This document shows, piece by piece, positions 8,168-18,150 of a stretch of 64,000 nt of DNA; position 1 is the stretch's first letter; each line of letters opens with the position of its first letter. A program made the translations under genes and the position numbers. Source of the stretch: Sphingobacterium lactis (GTDB lineage: Bacteria > Bacteroidota > Bacteroidia > Sphingobacteriales > Sphingobacteriaceae); contig NZ_CP049246.1 of assembly GCF_011046555.1 (NCBI RefSeq), positions 682,001 to 746,000 on the forward strand, written 5' to 3'. The notes under the pieces were generated by a model. The model was given only the letters and a program-made list of their open reading frames with translations. It was not told the origin of the DNA and searched no databases.

Positions 8168-9223
8168 ATGAAAACATTAAAAGGACCGGGTATTTTTCTA
8201 GCCCAATTTATAGCTGAAGAGGCACCGTACAACAATTTGGAGAGCATCAGTTCCTGGGCGAAATCCATAGGATTCGAAGGGGTTCAGATACCGACGAATG
8301 ATCCGAATTTCTTCGATATGGAGAAAGTTGCGGAGAGCAAGACCTATGCCGATGAAATCAAGGGCAAGCTGAACGAAATGGGTGTTGCGATTACCGAACT
8401 GTCCACTCACCTGCAAGGGCAATTGGTGGCTGTTCACCCTGCCTATGACAAGCTTTTTGACGGTTTTGCGCCAGCAGAATACCGCAACAATCCTGCTGCA
8501 CGCACAGAATGGGCCATCAACCAATTGAAATTGGCGGCCAAGGCTTCGGCGAATCTCGGTCTGAATGCGCATGCCACCTTCAGTGGCGCTTTGCTGTGGC
8601 ACATGGTGTACCCATGGCCGCAACGCCCAGCAGGTGCGGTAGAAACGGGCTTTAAAGAGCTTGCTAAACGCTGGACCCCTATCCTGGATGAATTCGATAA
8701 GTACGGTGTGGATGTGTGCTATGAAATCCACCCTGGCGAGGACCTGCATGATGGCGTGAGTTACGAGCGTTTTCTGGAAGCCGCAAACAACCATCCCCGT
8801 GCATGTTTGCTGTATGATCCTTCGCATTTATTATTGCAGGGCATGGATTACCTCAGCTATATCGACCACTATCACGAACGCATTAAAATGTTCCATGTGA
8901 AAGACGCCGAGTTCAATCCAACGGGTAAACAGGGCGTATATGGCGGTTATAGCGGCTGGGTTGAACGAGCCGGCAGATTCCGTTCTCTTGGTGACGGGCA
9001 GGTAGACTTCAAGGGAATTTTCAGCAAACTTGCGGCGTACGATTTCGATGGATGGGCCGTTATGGAGTGGGAATGTGCACTGAAGAATAGTGTCGACGGA
9101 GCCATTGAGGGTGCTGAATTCATCAAGAAAAATATCATTAAGGTTACGGATAAAGCATTTGATGACTTCGCTGCAACCGGTGCAGATGAAAACTTTAACA
9201 AAGAGATATTGGGCATTAAATAA
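8168..9223 (+). CDS. Sugar phosphate isomerase/epimerase family TIM-barrel protein
   Basis: A 351-residue protein of the xylose-isomerase-like TIM-barrel superfamily (AP endonuclease 2 type). Metal-ligand motifs are visible: VCYEIHPGEDLHD, LLYDPSHLLLQ, IKMFHVKDAEF and WAVMEWECAL, where Glu, Asp, His and Glu normally bind the divalent metal. No signal peptide, so probably cytoplasmic. Relatives isomerise or epimerise sugars or cyclitols such as inosose; the substrate here cannot be told. It is monocistronic, with an inverted repeat upstream and a terminator downstream. The susC/susD pair follows about 400 bases later on the same strand but is a separate transcript. Confidence 0.85.
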   Translation: MKTLKGPGIFLAQFIAEEAPYNNLESISSWAKSIGFEGVQIPTNDPNFFDMEKVAESKTYADEIKGKLNEMGVAITELSTHLQGQLVAVHPAYDKLFDGFAPAEYRNNPAARTEWAINQLKLAAKASANLGLNAHATFSGALLWHMVYPWPQRPAGAVETGFKELAKRWTPILDEFDKYGVDVCYEIHPGEDLHDGVSYERFLEAANNHPRACLLYDPSHLLLQGMDYLSYIDHYHERIKMFHVKDAEFNPTGKQGVYGGYSGWVERAGRFRSLGDGQVDFKGIFSKLAAYDFDGWAVMEWECALKNSVDGAIEGAEFIKKNIIKVTDKAFDDFAATGADENFNKEILGIK

Positions 9224-9246
9224 AGCCGATCACACATTTTAAGCGG

Positions 9247-9277
9247 AAGGGATATCAGGAATGGTATCCCTTTTTTT
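9247..9277 (+). terminator. Intrinsic terminator after the TIM-barrel gene
   Basis: The 8-bp stem AAGGGATA / TATCCCTT has a 10-base loop and runs into a T-tract of about seven bases. Confidence 0.85.
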
Positions 9278-9639
9278 GGGCCGCGAAATCAAGCAGCTCG
9301 GTTAACTCTTGTGCAATGTTCAACAGGAACCGGAAACCCAACTTATACTTCCCAACCCGTATTGCTCCATCACTTTCAGTCCATTCCCATTTCTACCTAC
9401 GACCGGCTCATGGAACACCCTCATCCCAAGGCATTTTAACGCTAAATTGATTTTTTAGGAAATATTTTCATTTTATTAACAACAAAATACGTTTAGGTGC
9501 GTTTAGGTAGTGCGCACTTATGTAACAAACTTGATATAAATTACTCCAAGTATTGGCTGTCTATGCGGTCAATGCTGCTTGCTTTGTGTGCCTTTTATGC
9601 GAATTACATTCTATAAGCACTCTGATATAATAACTACGT
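9278..9639. other. Upstream region of the first susC gene
   Basis: A 362-base gap holding a short tandem duplication, CGTTTAGGT at 9490-9498 and again at 9500-9508, next to the palindrome TGCGCA. These could be a regulator site for the susC gene. No clear TAnnTTTG box was found. Confidence 0.3.
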
Positions 9640-12600
9640 ATGATGCACTATCTCTACCGAACGCTTTTTATCACATGCGCGTTCATGCTTTTCAGCCAAA
9701 TAGGCACCGCGGATCCAATCCGGAAGAGCAATCCCACACCTTTACATGTCCTCACTGCACATTCCACTGCGCTTGATTCGCTGGAAATTGTCGGCAAGAT
9801 TACCGACTCGGTGGGAACAGCCGTTGCCGGCGTTGTGGTCACTGAAAAAGGAACCACCAATAGCGCCCTATCCAACGAAAATGGAGAATACAAAATCTCC
9901 GCCAGCCCCAATGGCATTCTTGTTTTCCTGAAGTCGGGATTTGCGACCAAGGAAGAACATGTGAACAACCAAAAGCAGTTGGACATTCAGCTTACCGTTG
10001 CTACAGCAGCAACCGAAGCACAGGAACAGCAGGAAAATGCTGCTGGTACGGACAGTACAGCAACCGCTGTGGACAGTACGGCAACTACCCCGGACAGCAC
10101 CGCAGTGGTGCCGGATAGCACGCAGCAGACAGGCACTGTTCCTCCGACCACTACTGCTCAGGACAGCGCTGGGACTGCACCTGTTCCAACCGGACAGCAA
10201 GTGGTTTCGGGAACAGTGACGGGACCATCGGGTCCACTTCCAGGCGTAACCGTACGCGTTGTAGGAACAGACCTAGCCGCCAACACCGATGAAAACGGGA
10301 AATTCCAGATTGCCGCAGGCCCTAAGAACAGACTCCGCTTCTCATCAGTGGGTTTCAAAACCGTCACACAGGCCGTGGGTACCCGAAAGGATATCCAAGT
10401 GGTACTGGCAACGGAAACCAATACCATCGAATCGGTACAGGTTGTTGCCGTTGGATACGGTACAATGAAACGTGCGACCCTACCGACTGCCGTTTCCAGT
10501 ATCGGCGCCAATGAGATTGAAAACGAAGTACTCCCTAGTGTTACCCAGGCCATCCAAGGTAAGGCCGGTGGTGTACAAGTTACCCAGAAATCTGGTTCAC
10601 CGGGCGGTGGTATCTCCATCCGCGTGCGCGGTACGACATCCATCAATGCGAGTTCCGACCCACTCTATGTGGTCGACGGTATTCCGGTGAACAGTGCCAC
10701 AAATTTCACAGGCGGATCAACCTTTGATTTTGGTGGTGGTACCCAAGGGATCAATATCCTGTCTTCTCTGAACCCATCGGATGTCCAATCCATTGAGGTT
10801 TTAAAGGATGCCGCATCATCGTCCATCTATGGTTCCCGCGCCGCCAATGGCGTGGTCTTGATCACGACCAAAAAGGGTGCCGCAGGACAGAGTCAGTTTA
10901 ACTTCAACATGTACGAAGGTTTCTCGCAGGTACCGAAAGAACGGTATTACGACTTTATGAATACCGAGCAATACCAAGACTACATGCGCGATTATTATGA
11001 TATCCTAAAGAAGGAAAAACCGGAGACGGTGGTACCTGAACAGATTTTCTCCAATCCCGGCGTCAGTACTGATTGGCAGGATGCCATCTTCAGAACATCT
11101 CCTACCCGCAGCTATGAGCTATCGGCAAGCGGAGGCAGCGACAAAACACAATACTACACTTCCGTGGGCTACATGCGCCAAGGCGGTGTGCTCCTATACT
11201 CCGATTTCGATCGCTTGAGTGGACGATTGAACCTCAATCATCAGCACAACGAAAAGTTGAGATTTTCCACATCCATGAACATCACCCGCGCGACAAACAA
11301 GCGTGTGCAGGAAGAGAACTCCAAGCAAGGGGCAACCAAGAATGGTATCTTTGCGCCTCCTAACCTTGCGGTGTTCGACGGCAACGGTAATTATGTGTAT
11401 GACAATGTGAGTTTGGTTCGTGAGAATCCGGTGGCGATGTTGGAATTACCGGTGAATGAGGCAAATACATACCGCATCCTTGCCAACGCCAGCGCTGAAT
11501 ACAACATTATCCCGAGCTTATTGCTGAAAACCAGTTTCGGTACGGACCTAAGCTTTATCGACGAAACATTTTTCATGCCGCCAACAGGGCTCCGTTCTTA
11601 TACGGGACAGGGCGGTATCGGTGCGAGCCGCAGCACGCGCGATCAACTGTGGATCAATGAGACCACATTGACGTTCGATAAGACCTTCGGTGACCATTAC
11701 CTCAATGCATTGGGTGGGTTTTCCGTGCAGGGCTCACGTTTGGAATTTACGCACGCACAGCGGGCGAACTTCCCGAACAATGATATCCCGTACATTGTTG
11801 CCGGCGGTGTCATCACCGGTGCCAATGCCTATCCAGAAGAATGGGCCATTGCCTCTGGCTTTGCGCGGGCAACCTATGTATACAAGGACCGCTATATCCT
11901 GAATGCCAATATCCGCACGGATGGTTCTTCCCGATTCGGTGCAGACAACCGTTGGGCGGTATTCCCATCCCTGGCCGGTGCTTGGCGTATATCCGAAGAG
12001 GACTTCCTGAAAGAGAACAAGACATTCAGTGACCTGAAGTTGCGTGCCAGCTGGGGGATCACGGGTAACCAGAATATTGGCAACTACGCTGCGCGTTCGC
12101 TTTATTCCGGTGGATACAACTACATGGGCGGTGCGGGTTTCGTACCGAATGTATTGGGAGACCGTGGCCTAAAATGGGAAACCACCCGCCAATGGAATGT
12201 CGGTGTTGATGCAGGATTCTTCAACGACCGGATTTCCCTATTAGCGGATTATTACTACAAAAAGACGTCTGACCTGCTGATCGGTCTGCCGATCTTACAA
12301 AGTTCTGGTTTTGTGAACCGTTTCACGAATTCGGGAACCATCGAAAATAAAGGTTTTGAATTCGAGATTACCTCACGCAACCTGGTGGGCGAGTTCAGGT
12401 GGTCCACTTCCCTGAACATGACCTTCAACAGAAACAAGGTATTGGACCTGCCTGAAGGACTAACCGAAATGCGTGGTGGTGTGGGCGATCTGAACAGAGC
12501 CATCCCAGGACAGCCACTGGGTGTATTCTATGGCTGGCAAGCTGCGGGCGTGAACCCGGAAACTGGAATGATCAACTATATCGGAAAAAATGGGGATATG

Positions 12601-13158
12601 GTGCGCCCGAACAGCATGGAGGATCACGTCATGATCGGGGACCCGAACCCAGACTTTTTCGGTGGTATTACCAACAATTTCGAATACAAGAATTTTGACT
12701 TGAGTGTCCTGGGGCAATTCACCTATGGAAACGACATTTTCAACTATAACCTGGCATCCGGACTGGAAGGTTTCAACCCAAGTTCCAATGCTTTTGTAGA
12801 CTTTGTCGACAGATGGAAAAAACCTGGCGATATAACCGATGTACCGCGTCCTGCACCTGGAAACCTGGATAATGGTGCCGTATCCTCCCGTTTTGTGGAA
12901 GATGGCTCCTTCTTCCGTCTTCGGAACATCACCTTGGGCTATACCCTACCGGAAGGTGTTGCTGAACGCATCAAGATGAAACGCTTACGTTTCTATGTGA
13001 CGGTACAGAATGCCTATGTATTCACCAAGTACAGAGGTTATGACCCAGAGGTAAGCTCCAGTCATGGCGGCGCCAATACCGGTCTGATCTATGGTTATGA
13101 CTATGGTAGCTACCCGCAGCCACGAATTTTCACTACAGGTATCAACTTAACATTCTAA
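9640..13158 (+). CDS. SusC/RagA family TonB-linked outer membrane protein with two N-terminal regulatory-like domains
   Basis: A 1172-residue SusC-type outer-membrane transporter. It has a signal peptide at about 1-24, a first carboxypeptidase-regulatory-like beta-sandwich at about 49-119, a Thr/Ser/Asp/Pro linker at about 121-186 built on the word DST, a second such domain at about 188-257, the SusC signature VVAVGYGTMKRATLPTAVSS, the plug with VRGTTSINASSDPLYVVDGI and VLKDAASSSIYGSRAANGV, and a beta-barrel ending TTGINLTF. One N-terminal domain is the norm; two separated by a linker is unusual. Ten bases before susD, it forms a transport pair. No hydrolase is attached, so the substrate (glycan, peptide or other) is open. 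Confidence 0.93.
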   Translation: MMHYLYRTLFITCAFMLFSQIGTADPIRKSNPTPLHVLTAHSTALDSLEIVGKITDSVGTAVAGVVVTEKGTTNSALSNENGEYKISASPNGILVFLKSGFATKEEHVNNQKQLDIQLTVATAATEAQEQQENAAGTDSTATAVDSTATTPDSTAVVPDSTQQTGTVPPTTTAQDSAGTAPVPTGQQVVSGTVTGPSGPLPGVTVRVVGTDLAANTDENGKFQIAAGPKNRLRFSSVGFKTVTQAVGTRKDIQVVLATETNTIESVQVVAVGYGTMKRATLPTAVSSIGANEIENEVLPSVTQAIQGKAGGVQVTQKSGSPGGGISIRVRGTTSINASSDPLYVVDGIPVNSATNFTGGSTFDFGGGTQGINILSSLNPSDVQSIEVLKDAASSSIYGSRAANGVVLITTKKGAAGQSQFNFNMYEGFSQVPKERYYDFMNTEQYQDYMRDYYDILKKEKPETVVPEQIFSNPGVSTDWQDAIFRTSPTRSYELSASGGSDKTQYYTSVGYMRQGGVLLYSDFDRLSGRLNLNHQHNEKLRFSTSMNITRATNKRVQEENSKQGATKNGIFAPPNLAVFDGNGNYVYDNVSLVRENPVAMLELPVNEANTYRILANASAEYNIIPSLLLKTSFGTDLSFIDETFFMPPTGLRSYTGQGGIGASRSTRDQLWINETTLTFDKTFGDHYLNALGGFSVQGSRLEFTHAQRANFPNNDIPYIVAGGVITGANAYPEEWAIASGFARATYVYKDRYILNANIRTDGSSRFGADNRWAVFPSLAGAWRISEEDFLKENKTFSDLKLRASWGITGNQNIGNYAARSLYSGGYNYMGGAGFVPNVLGDRGLKWETTRQWNVGVDAGFFNDRISLLADYYYKKTSDLLIGLPILQSSGFVNRFTNSGTIENKGFEFEITSRNLVGEFRWSTSLNMTFNRNKVLDLPEGLTEMRGGVGDLNRAIPGQPLGVFYGWQAAGVNPETGMINYIGKNGDMVRPNSMEDHVMIGDPNPDFFGGITNNFEYKNFDLSVLGQFTYGNDIFNYNLASGLEGFNPSSNAFVDFVDRWKKPGDITDVPRPAPGNLDNGAVSSRFVEDGSFFRLRNITLGYTLPEGVAERIKMKRLRFYVTVQNAYVFTKYRGYDPEVSSSHGGANTGLIYGYDYGSYPQPRIFTTGINLTF

Positions 13159-13168
13159 AAGCCATCAC

Positions 13169-14545
13169 ATGAATATCAGAAATAAATTTTTAACCTATTG
13201 TTCCGTTGCAGCCTTGGCTTTTTCAATGACCTCCTGCAATAAATTCCTGGATAAGGATCCGCTGGGGCAAACGGCGGAGGACGAGTTCTTCAATTCCGAA
13301 ACGAATGCCAACGCTGCCGTTCTGGGGGCTTACCGGTCCATGATGAACTCCTTTTCCTTTGGGCAGTCGGTGGTCATCGTACCGGAGTTTTCTGCGGTTC
13401 ACGTACGCCATGCTGCCGTTTACCCAGAGTATGAATTGATTGCACAACATGCCATCGACGCTACGAATCCGTGGATTGCCAATATGTGGCAAGCCACCTA
13501 CGCAGCCATCAATGCGGCAAACAACATCATCGATGAGGTCCCGGCAATGGAAGCGACCGCTATATCTGAAGAGAAAAGAAAACAATTCGTTGGGGAAGCG
13601 AAGTTTATCCGTGCCCTGAATTACTTCTTCCTTGTTCGCGCCTATGGGCGGGTACCGCTGAAACTTAAGGCCACGAAAGAAGGAGACGACATCGATACAC
13701 CACAGGCAGAGAAAAAGGCGACCTACGAACAGATCGTTAAAGATCTGACCGAAGCCATTGCTGCTCTTCCGAAAACAAACCCCAATACAGGCGATGCGGC
13801 TCGTGGACGGGCTTCCCATTGGTCTGCCAAAGCCCTCTTGGCCAAGGTCTACCTGTACCAAGCGAGTATCACCAATGATTACAAGAAATCGGCCGATTTA
13901 GCCAATGAGGTCATTACGGCGGGTGGATTTGGTTTGGTCAGTGATTTCAGTACCATCTGGACTACCCAGAATACGAACGAGGCCATCTTCGAAATCCAAT
14001 TCGATGACCAGGCGACCAATCCATTGGCATCCGTTGCTAACGACAATGCCAGTGTGCTGTTCTTCGCGAAGGACACCACGGTGTTGGACCTGTATGAAGA
14101 TGCCGATAAACGCGCAGCTTTTACCATCAAAAAGGGCAGTAAGAATAATTATTTCATGGGCAAGTTCCCGAATTTCTCCCCTGCCAGCCAGAACCTGCCG
14201 GTCATCCGCCTGGCAGAGCTCTACCTGATCCATGCCGAGGCCAAAGCCAGAGTGGACGGTTCGGTTACTCAAGCGGCATACAACAGCCTTAAGAAAGTAC
14301 AGGAAAGAGCTGGTGTTGTCAAACCCATGAGCACCTATACCTCACTGGCGAACTTTATAACAGCAGTTCAGGAAGAGAAAGAAAGAGAGTTGATGTTTGA
14401 GGGAGAAACCTGGTTCGATTTTGCACGGACCAAGCTGGCACTCAAGAAATACAAAACATTAACGGATGAAAATGACCTGATCTATCCGATCCCGGCCACC
14501 CAGATCGGCCTTGGAGAAGGATTGACCCAGAACCCTGGATATTAA
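13169..14545 (+). CDS. SusD/RagB family nutrient-binding outer membrane lipoprotein
   Basis: A 458-residue SusD-like lipoprotein (lipobox MTSC, Cys23). It has the SusD N-terminal fold (FLDKDPLGQTAEDEFFN), the TPR-like helices typical of the family (AKFIRALNYFFLVRAYGRVPL; ASHWSAKALLAKVYLY) and the C-terminal region with RLAELYLIHAEAKAR and ERELMFEGETWFDFARTK. It caps the SusC barrel and binds the ligand at the cell surface. It is shorter than the SusD proteins of the two glycan operons at 22.7 and 32 kb and closer to the RagB/NanU size class. Confidence 0.93.
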   Translation: MNIRNKFLTYCSVAALAFSMTSCNKFLDKDPLGQTAEDEFFNSETNANAAVLGAYRSMMNSFSFGQSVVIVPEFSAVHVRHAAVYPEYELIAQHAIDATNPWIANMWQATYAAINAANNIIDEVPAMEATAISEEKRKQFVGEAKFIRALNYFFLVRAYGRVPLKLKATKEGDDIDTPQAEKKATYEQIVKDLTEAIAALPKTNPNTGDAARGRASHWSAKALLAKVYLYQASITNDYKKSADLANEVITAGGFGLVSDFSTIWTTQNTNEAIFEIQFDDQATNPLASVANDNASVLFFAKDTTVLDLYEDADKRAAFTIKKGSKNNYFMGKFPNFSPASQNLPVIRLAELYLIHAEAKARVDGSVTQAAYNSLKKVQERAGVVKPMSTYTSLANFITAVQEEKERELMFEGETWFDFARTKLALKKYKTLTDENDLIYPIPATQIGLGEGLTQNPGY

Positions 14546-14583
14546 ACGCATAATTCGGTAATCAGGAACTTCGGTTCCACTAA

Positions 14584-14610
14584 AATCCCCAATTCATTTG
14601 GGGATTTTTT
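14584..14610. terminator. Terminator after the first susC/susD pair
   Basis: The 9-bp stem AATCCCCAA / TTGGGGATT has a 5-base loop followed by TTTT. It lies between convergent susD and the TPR regulator gene. Confidence 0.85.
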
Positions 14611-14648
14611 ATTGCTCACCGCTTTCGGTTTAGGTCAGGGATTATTGG

Positions 14649-16454
14649 TTACACACCTACTTCCTGCAGGAAAGTTTCCAAGTCACTCTCCTTGGGTAAC
14701 CCAAATTTCTGCTTTAATCTATACTTGAACATCCGTACACTCTGCGCTTCCACATGCAGTACTTGGGCAATCTGCTTGGTAGACATCTGCAAATAGATAT
14801 ATGCACAATACCGTAAATCCAAAGGTGTCAATTTCTGCGTGGCCTTTTCGATCAGCTGCTGAAAGAACGTGGGATGCAATTGTTGGATCTGCCACTTGAT
14901 ATCCTCAAAATCCGCATTCAGCATGGTTTCTTCGCGTAGGAGCTTCTGCACATCACGCGGATCCCCATCCTGTAATTTCGTCTTGATCTGCTTGAGCATA
15001 TCGTTCTTATGTTCGATAATCAGGGAGTTCGCCAAGGCTTCCTTTTGGAGTTGCTGGTGTTTCAACTCCAGTAAGTCCTGTTCGGCTTTGAGGCGTGCCT
15101 GTTCTTCTTTTTCTAATTGCATCTGCATTTCCGCTTGTCGCTGGGCGTCCTCTTTGTCCTTGGCCAGCTTTTTCTCGCGTTCGATGGAATAACGCAATTT
15201 AAAATGATAGGAACGGAACATAAAGGCCAAGCCCAAGATCGCCAATATGGCCAAACCACCGTATAAGTAATTCTGGCGCTGTCTTAAAGATGCTGTTTCT
15301 GTGAGGAGTTTCAGTTGCTCATCTTTCTTCTCAATTTCATATTGAATATCCAGCTTCTGTGCACTCATGATCATCTGCTGGTTGAAGTTATCGCTCAGGA
15401 TCTTTTCTGCAGTTTTCTGATAGTTCAAGGCCGATTGCAGGTCGCCCTTTTTCTCGGATAGGCTTACCAATGCTTTATAGACGGTATATTCGAGTTTCAG
15501 CAGGCTGTTGTCCCGCCTTCCCTGGACCCTGCTTACGGCTTCGATAAGGTACTGTTCAGCTAATGCCAGGTTGCCCTGCTTCATGGCAAACTCACTGCGG
15601 ATGCCGTAAATATTGATCCAGCGGCTGAACCGGGCTCTATTGTTCTTTAACTCCACCTCTGCCGCATCCAGGTACCGGTAGGCCTGTACCCGGCGCTCCT
15701 CCAAGGGAGCCGTTGAAAATTCCAATAGGTTGTTCGCTAAATTGACACTTACCACAACGAAGGTATTGCTGCTCACCTGTTCCGGATGATCCTGAAAGAG
15801 TTTATAGGCTGCTTGCAGGTGCTTGTAATTACTATCCAGATCCGCTTTTTGCTTTTCTTTCCGGTAACGGTTTATGTACACGCTCGCCTGACCCAAATGT
15901 ACATTCGCGATCAGGTTGGGATCACCGGACTGCACGGCATAGCGCTTGCATAAGTTGATGTACTCCTCCATCTTATCGCTTTCGTTCCAACCACTGTAAA
16001 CGGCATAGATCAGGTAGTTCAGAAAATACTTCATTCGATCCTCACCCTCAACATGCTCCAGCAGTTTCAATCCCTCCTTGGAATCCTTTATCACCAGGTC
16101 TGAAAGGTTCAGGACACTGTTCATATACGCTCTTGCCCGATAGGCCAATGCTTTAGAAACTGGGCTCTGGGTATTCTTGGAAAGTTCCATTACCTCATCG
16201 ACCAATTGACTACCCAGTTTAAGGCTGTCAATTTCAAAGTACTTGCCGCTTAGGTGACTTTTCAACAGAATAAGGTCATCGGTGGTGTTTGCCGGATTCT
16301 TCAGGGCGTTTTCAATCAGTTGAATTGCTTTGTCATCTTGATTCTTTAGATCAAAGCGTTCAATTTCCTTGATCACCTCACGCGTACCCTTCAGCAGATC
16401 TTGCGCCATCACCGTATGGCAAACAATAAATAAAACCAGCAGTAATTTTCTCAT
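14649..16454 (-). CDS. TPR-containing membrane regulator with LuxR-like helix-turn-helix
   Basis: From the ATG at 16454 this is a 601-residue protein. It has a signal peptide (MRKLLLVLFIVCHTVMAQ), about 350 residues of helical TPR-like repeats predicted to be periplasmic, one transmembrane segment (YLYGGLAILAILGLAFMF), a charged coiled coil rich in Gln, Glu and Lys, and a C-terminal LuxR-type helix-turn-helix (KLTPLDLRYCAYIYLQMSTK, then IAQVLHVEAQSVRMFKYRLK). It resembles single-protein Bacteroidota regulators that sense outside the membrane and bind DNA inside. It converges on the susC/susD pair and could control it, by analogy only. The frame is open to 16538, but those codons precede the signal peptide. 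Confidence 0.82.
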   Translation of the reverse strand: MRKLLLVLFIVCHTVMAQDLLKGTREVIKEIERFDLKNQDDKAIQLIENALKNPANTTDDLILLKSHLSGKYFEIDSLKLGSQLVDEVMELSKNTQSPVSKALAYRARAYMNSVLNLSDLVIKDSKEGLKLLEHVEGEDRMKYFLNYLIYAVYSGWNESDKMEEYINLCKRYAVQSGDPNLIANVHLGQASVYINRYRKEKQKADLDSNYKHLQAAYKLFQDHPEQVSSNTFVVVSVNLANNLLEFSTAPLEERRVQAYRYLDAAEVELKNNRARFSRWINIYGIRSEFAMKQGNLALAEQYLIEAVSRVQGRRDNSLLKLEYTVYKALVSLSEKKGDLQSALNYQKTAEKILSDNFNQQMIMSAQKLDIQYEIEKKDEQLKLLTETASLRQRQNYLYGGLAILAILGLAFMFRSYHFKLRYSIEREKKLAKDKEDAQRQAEMQMQLEKEEQARLKAEQDLLELKHQQLQKEALANSLIIEHKNDMLKQIKTKLQDGDPRDVQKLLREETMLNADFEDIKWQIQQLHPTFFQQLIEKATQKLTPLDLRYCAYIYLQMSTKQIAQVLHVEAQSVRMFKYRLKQKFGLPKESDLETFLQEVGV

Positions 16455-16738
16455 AGTCGTGGATAAATAAGTAGGATTGGTCTTCCTTAGCTCCTTCTTA
16501 AGGTAGTATAATTTAGTTAAACGCAAAAACCTAGCCAAGTCATAATATACGCTTATTTGCTCAAATTTAAAGGTTTGTAGACAACGTGTATATGCCTAAA
16601 GAAAATCCGTATATGATTTGTAAGGACTGCCATTTAACTTACTTCTAAAAAATTATCCATCTTTATCTATGGATAATTCTTGCTCAGGTATCCATCGTAA
16701 AACCGAGCAATTTGTATTAAATTTTAAACACGGATAAG

Positions 16739-17278
16739 ATGTCAGAACAAAATTCTTTAGTCATTCGGGTGCATATCAGCCCTGAAAAATTGGCGCAAAT
16801 GCACCAATCTGCACCTCAAGCAATTGTGTTGGACGAAAATATGAAGACCTGGTGGGCAAGCAGGGAAATGTACGGGAAGTCGGATTTAACAAATGTACCA
16901 ACGTATACTGTCCGAGATAATCGAGAACTCCTAACTGAGTTGGTTCGTGATCGCTATCTTATTGCTCGGGAATACTATGATGAAGAACGGCAGATCTGGA
17001 CTTTCTTTGCGCTGCAGTTTAGCGAGAATTATTCGGAAATATTGCCGATGATCAGCTGGATTATAGGTTTGGCAGCGTATCTAAACCAAGGAGATACTGG
17101 ATTTGCGATCATTTACGATTACCAATGGGGCAGCGAAGATGTTATGGCCTATATCAAATTGGAAGACCAAAAAGCCAAGCTCACCAATGCCAAGCATATA
17201 TCCGCGATACCCCAAGAAGACTATTTACAAGCAAAGGGCATTCTCGATAAATTTATGGACGAAATGCAGGATCAGTAA
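16739..17278 (+). CDS. Uncharacterised cytoplasmic protein
   Basis: A 179-residue protein without signal peptide or membrane segment, so probably cytoplasmic. It is acidic and rich in aromatic residues (for example MKTWWASREMYG and EREIWT-like DEERQIWTFFALQF). I do not recognise a family. The middle (SENYSEILPMISWIIGLAAY) may be an amphipathic helix. The next gene follows after 29 bases on the same strand, so the two may be co-transcribed. The ATG at 16739 is the only start near the open frame's beginning. Confidence 0.65.
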   Translation: MSEQNSLVIRVHISPEKLAQMHQSAPQAIVLDENMKTWWASREMYGKSDLTNVPTYTVRDNRELLTELVRDRYLIAREYYDEERQIWTFFALQFSENYSEILPMISWIIGLAAYLNQGDTGFAIIYDYQWGSEDVMAYIKLEDQKAKLTNAKHISAIPQEDYLQAKGILDKFMDEMQDQ

Positions 17279-17307
17279 GTAAAATCAATCCACTAGAAGA
17301 ACTCATC

Positions 17308-18150
17308 ATGATAGAAATAAAGATTATTTTCCTGATTATCGGCACCTTCTTTATGCGGGAGAATCCATCCTTAATTGCGAAAAAGGCGATCGTTACGGTT
17401 GATCCCACACAAAAGACCGTTTCTGTTGATATGTTGGACTTGGTGGCACCCTTGGCTAAAACCGCAGCGAACAAAACCGAGGAATTTGACTTGCTCGAAA
17501 AGGGGGCTATTTCTTGGATTCCCGAACTGCAACCTTTTACAGCAAAGACATGCACATTTCAGGAAGACAACGGCATACATGGTGCAAGAATCAGTTTTTC
17601 CTATGCGCATCCGGAAGACCTGCAGGTAATGGGAATCCAATTCCATGAATCGAAATTTTGGGTCTTCAAAGATGAACAGACTTCCAAAGTCACGGGAACA
17701 GCTATCGAAGAGAAGAACAGCTTGGGATTTGCCGACACGACACCTTTTAGTTTCCAGATTGCATTACCTGCAGATTGGGAAAACAGGGTCCGCGAACAAC
17801 AGGCTGCGGGTTTGGGACTATGGTCACCGCGTTCGGGTATGATCCGCGGTACGGAATGGCTGGAAACAGACGAGACCTGGACTACCAAAACAAACAGCAA
17901 GCTCTTCTTTGCAGAGTTGAAATCGGAATTTACGCACGATGAAAAGGAGGGCGAAGTTTCCTTTTTGGACAATGATATCTTGGTGACATCCCACAATCTA
18001 TCGGATAAAACAGCAAGTAAAACCCGGTACAGGTATAGTATGGATCATCAGCAAATGCGATTGACCTTAATTCCAATACATGCGGATGGAAAGGAAAATA
18101 CGGAAGGAAAGACGTTATATTTTGTCTTTGTTCCTAAAACTGAAGGGTAA
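17308..18150 (+). CDS. Uncharacterised protein with N-terminal hydrophobic segment
   Basis: A 280-residue protein. The first 16 residues are hydrophobic (MIEIKIIFLIIGTFFM) and may be a signal peptide or anchor, though no clear cleavage site follows. The rest looks beta-rich with many Thr and Lys. No known domain was recognised. It follows the 179-residue gene closely and probably shares its transcript. No terminator is evident downstream; 18151-18285 holds nothing I can identify. Confidence 0.6.
   Translation: MIEIKIIFLIIGTFFMRENPSLIAKKAIVTVDPTQKTVSVDMLDLVAPLAKTAANKTEEFDLLEKGAISWIPELQPFTAKTCTFQEDNGIHGARISFSYAHPEDLQVMGIQFHESKFWVFKDEQTSKVTGTAIEEKNSLGFADTTPFSFQIALPADWENRVREQQAAGLGLWSPRSGMIRGTEWLETDETWTTKTNSKLFFAELKSEFTHDEKEGEVSFLDNDILVTSHNLSDKTASKTRYRYSMDHQQMRLTLIPIHADGKENTEGKTLYFVFVPKTEG

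Noticed and set aside
9640..14545. Polysaccharide utilisation locus with hydrolases
   Set aside because: Only susC and susD are present; no carbohydrate-active enzyme adjoins the pair, so the substrate class is left open.
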